Source of the DNA: Streptomyces sp. NBC_00234
Lineage (GTDB): Bacteria; Actinomycetota; Actinomycetes; Streptomycetales; Streptomycetaceae
DNA length: 64,000 bases
Assembly (NCBI RefSeq): GCF_036195325.1
Contig: NZ_CP108101.1
Span: 3,968,001 to 4,032,000, forward strand
Reading direction: 5' to 3'
The notes below the pieces were generated by a model, which was given only the letters and a program-made list of their open reading frames with translations, made no database searches and was not told the DNA's origin. Position numbers and translations under genes: made by a program. Shown in pieces: positions 58,860-64,000 of this stretch. How positions within the stretch are numbered: position 1 is the first letter of the stretch; every line of letters begins with the position of its first letter.

Positions 58860-59345
58860 ATGAGACTTCTCGTACGTGAGCGACTGTTCGCCGTCGGTGA
58901 CGACTACTGGATCGAGGACACCGAGGGACGCAAGGTCTTCCATGTCGACGGCAAGGCCATGCGGCTGCGGGACACCTTCGAGCTGAAGGACCCGCAGGGC
59001 CGGATTCTCATCGAGTTGCGGCAGAAGCTGATCAGCCTGCGCGACACGATGGTCATCGAACGCGACGGCGAAGAGCTCGCCAAGGTCAAGCGGAAGCGGC
59101 TGTCGCTGCTGCGCAACCACTACCGGGTCACCCTGGTCGACGGCACCGAACTCGACGTCAGCGGGCGGATTCTGGACCGTGAGTTCGCCATCGACTACGA
59201 CGGGGAGCTGCTCGCCCAGATCTCCCGGCGCTGGCTCACCGTCCGCGACACCTACGGGATCGACGTCGTCCGCGAGGACGCCGACGCCGCGCTGCTCATC
59301 GCCGTGTCGATGTGCGTCATCGTGCTCGCGGACAAGGAGGAGTAG
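58860..59345 (+). CDS. LURP-one-related/scramblase-like protein
   Basis: This is a 161-residue beta-barrel-type protein with the LURP-one repeat pattern: RLFAVGDDYWIEDTEGRKVFHVDGKAMRLRDTFELKDPQGRILIELRQKLISLRDTMVI, then a hydrophobic C-terminal helix DAALLIAVSMCVIVLAD. The alternating strand pattern with a central buried helix is tubby/scramblase-like. ATG 58860 has no close ribosome site, so a leaderless start is possible. It is divergent from the thioredoxin-NHL gene with only 64 nt between them. The function is unknown. Confidence 0.88.
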   Translation: MRLLVRERLFAVGDDYWIEDTEGRKVFHVDGKAMRLRDTFELKDPQGRILIELRQKLISLRDTMVIERDGEELAKVKRKRLSLLRNHYRVTLVDGTELDVSGRILDREFAIDYDGELLAQISRRWLTVRDTYGIDVVREDADAALLIAVSMCVIVLADKEE

Positions 59346-59384
59346 GAGTGCCGCCGGCCCCGGCCGCGGGGGCAGCCGGGGTCC

Positions 59385-59398
59385 GTTTCACGTGAAAC
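59385..59398. other. parS site GTTTCACGTGAAAC
   Basis: This is a second exact copy of the ParB-binding palindrome, between convergent genes. Confidence 0.88.
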
Positions 59399-59432
59399 GC
59401 CGGGACCGTCCCGCGTCGCGCCCATTGACGGG

Positions 59433-60224
59433 TCAGCGGGGCGGGGCGAGGCCCAGGCGCCGGTCCTTCAGGGCCGGGAACTGCTCCCGGGTGGTGGCGG
59501 TCCGCGCCGGGTCGAACTCGACGGTCAGGATCTCCTCGTCCGCGCCCGCCTCGGCCAGCACCTCGCCCCACGGGTCCACGACGATGCTGTGACCGGCCTG
59601 CTGGATACCGGCGTGGGTGCCGGCGCTGCCGACGGCCAGGACGTACGCCTGGTTCTCGACGGCGCGGGCCTGCGCCAGCAGCGTCCAGTGGGCGCGGCGG
59701 CGTTCCGGCCAGCCGGCCGCGACGACCAGGGTCTCGGCGCCCGCGTCGACGAGTCCGCGGAAGAGTTCGGGGAAGCGCAGGTCGTAGCAGGTGGCGAGGC
59801 CCAGGGTGGTCTGCGGCAGGGCGGCCGTGACCAGTTCCTCGCCGGAGCCCATCATCACCGCCTCGCCCTTGTCGAAGCCGAAGAGATGGATCTTGCGGTA
59901 CGTGGCCACGCGCTCGCCCTCGGGCGAGAAGACCAGCGAGGTGTTGTAGAGGGCACCGTCCGCGGCGCGCTCCACGAAGGAGCCGGCGTGCAGCCAGACC
60001 CCGGCCTCGGCCGCGGCCTTCGCCATCGCCTCGTGCGTCGGGCCCACGAGGGGTTCGGCCTCGTCCTCGAAAGCGGTGTACGCGAAGGCGCCCACCGGCC
60101 AGAGTTCGGGGAGAACCACCAGATCCGCGCCCTGCTGGGAGACGACCAGGGAAGCCGCGCGATCTCTGCGGGCATTGACGGATTCGTCCGGGTCTACTGC
60201 GATCTGGATGAGGGAGGCGCGCAC
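59433..60224 (-). CDS. Nitrilase-superfamily carbon-nitrogen hydrolase
   Basis: This is a 263-residue amidase with the Glu-Lys-Cys triad: DLVVLPELWPVGAF (Glu), ATYRKIHLFGFD (Lys) and LGLATCYDLRFPELFR (Cys). Length and motifs fit the NIT2/YafV-like omega-amidase and deaminated-glutathione amidase branches. These repair or salvage products of transamination. GTG 60224 has only a weak ribosome site. It is divergent from the mycothiol-isomerase-like gene over a 207-nt gap in which I see no clear promoter elements. Confidence 0.9.
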   Translation of the reverse strand: MRASLIQIAVDPDESVNARRDRAASLVVSQQGADLVVLPELWPVGAFAYTAFEDEAEPLVGPTHEAMAKAAAEAGVWLHAGSFVERAADGALYNTSLVFSPEGERVATYRKIHLFGFDKGEAVMMGSGEELVTAALPQTTLGLATCYDLRFPELFRGLVDAGAETLVVAAGWPERRRAHWTLLAQARAVENQAYVLAVGSAGTHAGIQQAGHSIVVDPWGEVLAEAGADEEILTVEFDPARTATTREQFPALKDRRLGLAPPR

Positions 60225-60431
60225 ACTACCACCGTCCTGGCATTCGAGCCGTCAACACGGGCCTACGATCGTCACACGAAAGCACTGCCGGGGTGCCTGC
60301 TCGCAGCGTAACTTAGCGAGCGAACCTCAGACGCAGAGCCGTAGCCCGCAGACAGCGCCGTCAGTGCCGGCCCACACGCCGGTACTCCCTGCTCTCCAGC
60401 CCATGCACCGCAGAACCGCACGAGGGGTCCC

Positions 60432-61256
60432 GTGACCGTCCATCCCAGCCTCCAGACCTACGCCGACGCCTGGACCCACTCCATCGAGTCGATAGCCGAG
60501 CTGGTGACGCCGCTCGTCGAAGGGGAGTGGAATCGCCGTACGCCGTGCCCCGGCTGGTCGGTGCGCGACATCGTGTCGCACATCATCGGCATGGAGTGCG
60601 AACAGCTCGGCGACCCCCGCCCGATCCACACGCTGCCCCGCGATCTCTACCACGTGCAGAACGACTTCACCCGGTACATGGAGATGCAGGTCGACGTGCG
60701 CCGGCACCACACGGCGCCGGAGATGACCTCCGAGCTGGAGTACACCGTCATCCGCCGCGCCCGTCAGCTGCGCAACGAGTCGCGGGCCCCCGAAACCATG
60801 GTCCGGGCACCGCTGGGTACTGAGCAGACGCTGGAACTGGCCCTGCACATGCGCGCCTTCGACGTCTGGGTGCACGAGCAGGACCTGCGTACGACGCTGG
60901 GTCAGCCGGGCAACCTGGACTCCCCCGGCGCTCTCGTCGCCCGGGACACCCTGCTCGCCGCCCTGCCGAAGGTCGTCGCCAAGAACGCGGGCGCGCCCGC
61001 CAATTCGGCGGTCGTGCTCGATGTGCACGGGCCGGTGGAGTTCCTGCGCACCGTCCGCGTCGACGCGGAGGGCCGTGGCTCGATCGACGGGGCGCCGTCC
61101 CTCGGTCCCGCGGTGACGCTGGCGATGGACTGGGAGACGTACTACCGCCTCGCCTGCGGCAGGGTGCGGGCGACGGCCGTCGCGGACCGGATCAAGGTCG
61201 AGGGCGACCAGGATCTCGCGGCGGCGATCCTGCACAACTTCGCCGTGACGCCGTAG
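60432..61256 (+). CDS. Mycothiol-dependent maleylpyruvate isomerase-like (DinB fold) protein
   Basis: This is a 274-residue protein. The N-terminal four-helix domain has the DinB/MDMPI metal-site signature NRRTPCPGWSVRDIVSHIIGMECEQLG (first His) and ALHMRAFDVWVHEQDLRTTLG, whose two His supply the remaining ligands (H-x3-F/D-x-W-x-H-x-x-D). A C-terminal SCP2-like domain follows. Members use mycothiol as cofactor, the actinobacterial thiol. GTG 60432 has GAGGGG upstream. The substrate is unknown. Confidence 0.9.
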   Translation: MTVHPSLQTYADAWTHSIESIAELVTPLVEGEWNRRTPCPGWSVRDIVSHIIGMECEQLGDPRPIHTLPRDLYHVQNDFTRYMEMQVDVRRHHTAPEMTSELEYTVIRRARQLRNESRAPETMVRAPLGTEQTLELALHMRAFDVWVHEQDLRTTLGQPGNLDSPGALVARDTLLAALPKVVAKNAGAPANSAVVLDVHGPVEFLRTVRVDAEGRGSIDGAPSLGPAVTLAMDWETYYRLACGRVRATAVADRIKVEGDQDLAAAILHNFAVTP

Positions 61257-61267
61257 TCCCACCGGTC

Positions 61268-61306
61268 GGCGGCGCCCGTCCTGGAGTACGAGACGGGCGC
61301 GCCGCC
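61268..61306. terminator. Bidirectional terminator, isomerase-like / MFS
   Basis: The stem GGCGGCGCCCGTC pairs with GACGGGCGC-gc-CGCC (2-nt bulge) around an 11-nt loop, between convergent genes. Confidence 0.65.
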
Positions 61307-61325
61307 GGCCGGGGCGCGCCGGGTG

Positions 61326-62636
61326 TCATGCGGGGACGTGCACGGCCTCGACCCTGCTGACCACGTGGTGATCGCGCTCCCTGAGCGCCGCCCTGGCGCG
61401 CAGCCGCAGGATCTGGGTGATGCCGAGTGCCTCCAGGACGAAGACGGAGGCGAAGGCGATCCGGTAGTTGTCGCCGGTCGCGTCCAGCAGCACACCGACC
61501 GCGAAGAGCGTGGTCATCGAGGCGATGAAGCCGCCCATGTTCACGATTCCCGATGCGGTGCCCTGGCGCTCCGGGGGGTTGGCGGGGCGTGCGAAGTCGA
61601 AGCCGATCATCGAGGCGGGTCCGCAGGCGCCGAGCACCACGCACAGGGTGATCAGCAGCCACATCGGCGCATGGTCGCCCGGGTGGAAGATCGCCGCGGC
61701 CCACAGGGTGGCCGTCAGCGCGACCGTGCCGAGCGCCAGTGGGGTGCGTGCCGCGTGGTGCCGGGCGATGACCTGGCCGTAGACGAGTCCCACCGCCATG
61801 TTGGAGAGCACCACGAGGGTGAGCAGTTCACCGGCGGTTCCACGGCTCAGCCCCTGTGCCTCCACCAGGAACGGCATGCCCCACAGGAGCAGGAAGACCA
61901 TGGCGGGGAACTGGGTGGTGAAGTGCACCCACATGCCGAGCCGGGTGCCGGGTTCCCGCCACGCGGCGGCGATCTGCTTGCGTACGTAGGCGGCGCCGGC
62001 GTGCTCGGCGGGCGGGGGTTCGTGTCCCTCCGGGTGGTCCTTGAGGAACAGCAGCAGCAGGACGAGGACGACGACGCCCGCCGCCGCGCTGCCGACGAAG
62101 GTGGTCGTCCAGCCGAAGCCGTGCAGCGCGCGTGCGATGAACAGGGTGGAGACGAGGTTGCCCGCCATCCCGAACAGTGCGGCGACCTGCCCGATCATCG
62201 GCCCGCGCCGGGCCGGGAACCACCGACTGCCGAGCCGCAGCACGCTGATGAACGTCATCGCGTCGCCGCAGCCGAGCAGGGCGCGGGAGGCCAGCGCCAT
62301 CCCGTACGAGGGGGAGAGCGCGAAGCCGAGCTGTCCGAGGGTGAACAGCACGGCCCCGATGGTGAGGACCTTCTTGGTGCCGAGCCGGTCGACCATCAGC
62401 CCGACGGGTATCTGCATGCCCGCGTAGACGAGCAGTTGGAGGATGGAGAACGTGGAGAGCGCGGAGGCGTTGACGTCGAAGCGGTCGGCGGCGTCGAGTC
62501 CGGCGACTCCCAGGCTCGTACGGAAGATGATGGCGACGAAGTAGACGGCGACGCCGACGCCCCAGACCTGGGCGGCGCGCCGGCCTCCGGGTGGGTCGCC
62601 GGGCAGGGAGAGGGTGGGGGCGGCCCCGGAACTCAC
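61326..62636 (-). CDS. MFS transporter
   Basis: This is a 436-residue permease with 12 helices. The loop between helices 2 and 3 has the MFS motif GLMVDRLGTKKVLTIGA (G-x3-D-R-x-G-x-K/R-x). Other features are a long central cytoplasmic loop and a basic C-terminus. Layout and length fit the organic acid/phthalate-type or nitrate-like MFS groups. The start GTG overlaps the stop of the GntR gene by 4 nt (GTGA), so expression is coupled and the regulator probably senses the transported substrate or a product of it. The substrate is unknown. Confidence 0.92.
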   Translation of the reverse strand: MSSGAAPTLSLPGDPPGGRRAAQVWGVGVAVYFVAIIFRTSLGVAGLDAADRFDVNASALSTFSILQLLVYAGMQIPVGLMVDRLGTKKVLTIGAVLFTLGQLGFALSPSYGMALASRALLGCGDAMTFISVLRLGSRWFPARRGPMIGQVAALFGMAGNLVSTLFIARALHGFGWTTTFVGSAAAGVVVLVLLLLFLKDHPEGHEPPPAEHAGAAYVRKQIAAAWREPGTRLGMWVHFTTQFPAMVFLLLWGMPFLVEAQGLSRGTAGELLTLVVLSNMAVGLVYGQVIARHHAARTPLALGTVALTATLWAAAIFHPGDHAPMWLLITLCVVLGACGPASMIGFDFARPANPPERQGTASGIVNMGGFIASMTTLFAVGVLLDATGDNYRIAFASVFVLEALGITQILRLRARAALRERDHHVVSRVEAVHVPA

Positions 62637-63319
62637 CGGTCCTCACCCCGGACCAGCACCTTGACCCGGCTGACGTGGCGCCGTACGACCTGCGCGGCGC
62701 CGTCCGCGTCTCCGGCCCTGATGGCTTCCAGGAGTTCACCGTGCTCGGTGATGTTCGCGGCGATCCGGCCGGGGTGTGCTTCCAGGACGGCGACGCCCAT
62801 CCGCAGCTGCCGGTCGCGCAGCTGGTCGTAGAGGCGCGAGAGGATCTCGTTGCCCGCGTTCCGCACGATCTCGGCGTGGAAGCAGCGGTCGCTCACGGCG
62901 ACGGCGGCGAGGTCGCCGGCCTCGGACTTCTGGCGCTGCTCCTCGAGCAGGTCCTCAAGCCGGCGGATCAGCTGGGGCGACGCGGGTACCGCCTTGCGGG
63001 CGGCGAACTCCTCGACCAGCAGCCGGGTCTCCACCACGTCCGCGATCTCCTGCGCGGAGACGGCGAGGACGAGGGCGCCCTTCTTCGGGTAGAGCTTGAT
63101 GAGCCCTTCGACCTCCAGCCGCAGCAGTGCCTCGCGCACGGGGGTGCGGGAGACGCCGACGGCTTCCGCCAGATCGCCTTCGGTGAGGAGCGTCCCGCCC
63201 TGGTACCGGCGGTCGAGGACGGCGTCCTTGATGTGGGTGTAGACGCGGTCGGCGGCGGGGGGCTGCTTGAGGGAGGTCTTGGCCGGAGGCTTCGCTGGGG
63301 CAGAGGGCGCGACAGGCAT
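62633..63319 (-). CDS. GntR-family (FadR/FCD type) transcriptional regulator
   Basis: This is a 228-residue repressor. The winged helix is at residues 20-85: VYTHIKDAVLDRRYQGGTLLTEGDLAEAVGVSRTPVREALLRLEVEGLIKLYPKKGALVL, the GntR hallmark SRTPVREAL. The C-terminal helical FCD domain (VVETRLLVEEFAARKAV ... DRCFHAEIVRNAGNEIL ... EHGELLEAIRAGDADGAAQVVRRH) has the D-x3-H, H-x and H metal/ligand residues. ATG 63319 has no obvious ribosome site; a TATGCT-like -10 close upstream may make it leaderless. It forms an operon with the MFS transporter by a 4-nt overlap. Confidence 0.92.
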   Translation of the reverse strand: MPVAPSAPAKPPAKTSLKQPPAADRVYTHIKDAVLDRRYQGGTLLTEGDLAEAVGVSRTPVREALLRLEVEGLIKLYPKKGALVLAVSAQEIADVVETRLLVEEFAARKAVPASPQLIRRLEDLLEEQRQKSEAGDLAAVAVSDRCFHAEIVRNAGNEILSRLYDQLRDRQLRMGVAVLEAHPGRIAANITEHGELLEAIRAGDADGAAQVVRRHVSRVKVLVRGEDR

Positions 63320-63512
63320 GCGCACAGCATAGATACAACATGGACGCATGTGGTGATCCGTCCAGGATATGAAATCCCGTGAGCCGCCGGCCGGGCTCCG
63401 AAATTCCCCTGAATTCACTCCCGTTGCCGTACATCCATCGCCCCCCTCCAGGAGTCTCACCACCGAGCGGCACCGTTATGTAGCCGCATATAGGGGTATT
63501 TGGAGCGTTCAG

Positions 63513-64000
63513 TTGAAAATCGGCATGACGCGCAGACATCGTGCAACCGCCACTGCCACCGTGGCCCTCACCGCCGGCGCCGTTCTCGCGGGCAGCGCCT
63601 TCGCCACGCAGGCCCAGGCAGCCGCACCGCCGAAGCCCACGATCGTCGCCAAGGGCGGCTTCGTGATGAACAACGGCACCGGCAAGACCCTCTTCACCAA
63701 GGCAGCGGACACGCGCCGCTCCACCGGCTCGACCACCAAGATCATGACCGCCAAGGTGGTGCTGTCGCAGAAGAATCTGAACCTGGATTCCAAGGTGACG
63801 ATCCAGAAGGCGTACAGCGACTACATCGTCTCCAAGGGCGCCTCGTCGGCCCGGCTGATCGTCGGTGACAAGGTCACCGTCCGACAGCTCCTGTACGGGC
63901 TCATGCTGCCGTCCGGCTGCGACGCCGCGTACGCCCTCGCCGACAAGTTCGGCTCCGGCACCACGCGCGGCGCCCGCGTGAAGTCGTTCATCGGCAAGAT
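63513..64000 (+). CDS. D-Ala-D-Ala carboxypeptidase/transpeptidase, K15-like S11 family, 5' part
   Basis: The gene runs off the window end; 162 codons are visible. A signal peptide (TATATVALTAGAVLAGSAFATQAQA) is followed by the S11 catalytic domain. The nucleophile motif S-T-T-K lies in RRSTGSTTKIMTAKVVL. The second motif reads LPSGCDAAYALA: S-G-C, where most S11 enzymes have S-x-N. S-T-T-K with S-G-C is the arrangement of the Streptomyces K15 DD-transpeptidase. TTG 63513 is favoured because GGAG is 7 nt upstream; in-frame ATG 63525 is the alternative. It is exported and acts on peptidoglycan. Confidence 0.9.
   Translation, partial: MKIGMTRRHRATATATVALTAGAVLAGSAFATQAQAAAPPKPTIVAKGGFVMNNGTGKTLFTKAADTRRSTGSTTKIMTAKVVLSQKNLNLDSKVTIQKAYSDYIVSKGASSARLIVGDKVTVRQLLYGLMLPSGCDAAYALADKFGSGTTRGARVKSFIGK

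Noticed and set aside
1..64000. CRISPR arrays, tRNA/rRNA genes, IS elements or prophage genes
   Set aside because: No evenly spaced repeats, no tRNA T-loop motif (GGTTCGAATC type) and no transposase or phage-like proteins were seen.

Overview
The window is a high-GC actinomycete chromosome segment, almost certainly Streptomyces. The evidence is strong third-codon GC bias, GTG and TTG starts, SARP/AfsR, PucR, GlxA and SpoIIE-type phosphatase genes, Tat substrates, a mycothiol-type isomerase fold and a K15-like DD-peptidase. Three copies of the 14-bp ParB site (two exact at 27630 and 59385, one with a single change at 35870) suggest a core location not far from oriC, since parS sites in Streptomyces cluster around the origin. 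I see no insertion sequence, prophage, CRISPR array, tRNA or rRNA. This is housekeeping chromosome with a few accessory-looking modules.

Layout. 0-4.2 kb: the end of one flotillin gene, an alpha/beta hydrolase, a Bcp-type peroxiredoxin, then an NfeD-like membrane protein followed by a complete flotillin. 4.3-7.2 kb: a decayed membrane-protein gene, an M56 membrane peptidase with a BlaI-type repressor and its operator, and a TerB-like gene. 7.2-10.7 kb: a PucR-type regulator divergent from a two-NAD-domain channel-like protein. 10.7-11.9 kb: a tryptophanyl-tRNA synthetase preceded by a complete ribosome-mediated attenuator with a Trp-Trp leader peptide. 12.0-18.7 kb: a flavodoxin-fold reductase, an alkylsulfatase-SulP operon, and a luciferase-like monooxygenase paired with an FMN reductase. 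18.8-23.3 kb: a universal stress protein, a cupin, a MerR-PP2C fusion regulator with its own MerR-type promoter, and a DrrAB-like ABC exporter.

23.3-42.8 kb: membrane proteins, an MDR-type reductase, DUF2630, an FUSC-like transporter, an S4 RNA-binding protein, PhoX with a PHO box, a VWA protein with a long Ala/Pro/Glu linker, metG, an L,D-transpeptidase, a Tat-exported intradiol dioxygenase with a low-complexity insert, aspS, a PAS-GAF-SpoIIE-HATPase protein, an AI-2E family permease, pirin and an SseB-like protein. 42.9-64.0 kb: acyl-CoA dehydrogenase, a lipoprotein, M18 aminopeptidase, a secreted SGNH esterase, a GlxA regulator divergent from an isochorismatase-family hydrolase, an AfsR-like SARP, a DUF4232-like lipoprotein, a secreted beta-propeller/FlgD-like protein, a thioredoxin-NHL protein, a LURP-one-like protein, a nitrilase-family amidase, a mycothiol-dependent isomerase-like protein, a GntR-MFS operon, and the start of a K15-type DD-peptidase.

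The strongest regulatory reads are: (i) the trpS attenuator; (ii) the MerR-PP2C gene, where a catalytically intact phosphatase replaces the usual MerR sensor domain and the gene has a 19-bp-spaced MerR promoter; (iii) the BlaI-type dyad between blaI and terB; (iv) a 20-nt inverted repeat found at two promoters or intergenic sites 6.4 kb apart; and (v) a near-perfect palindrome in front of the alkylsulfatase-SulP pair. Most convergent gene pairs are separated by strong GC-rich hairpins, listed as terminators. All functional calls rest on reading motifs by eye; no database search was run.
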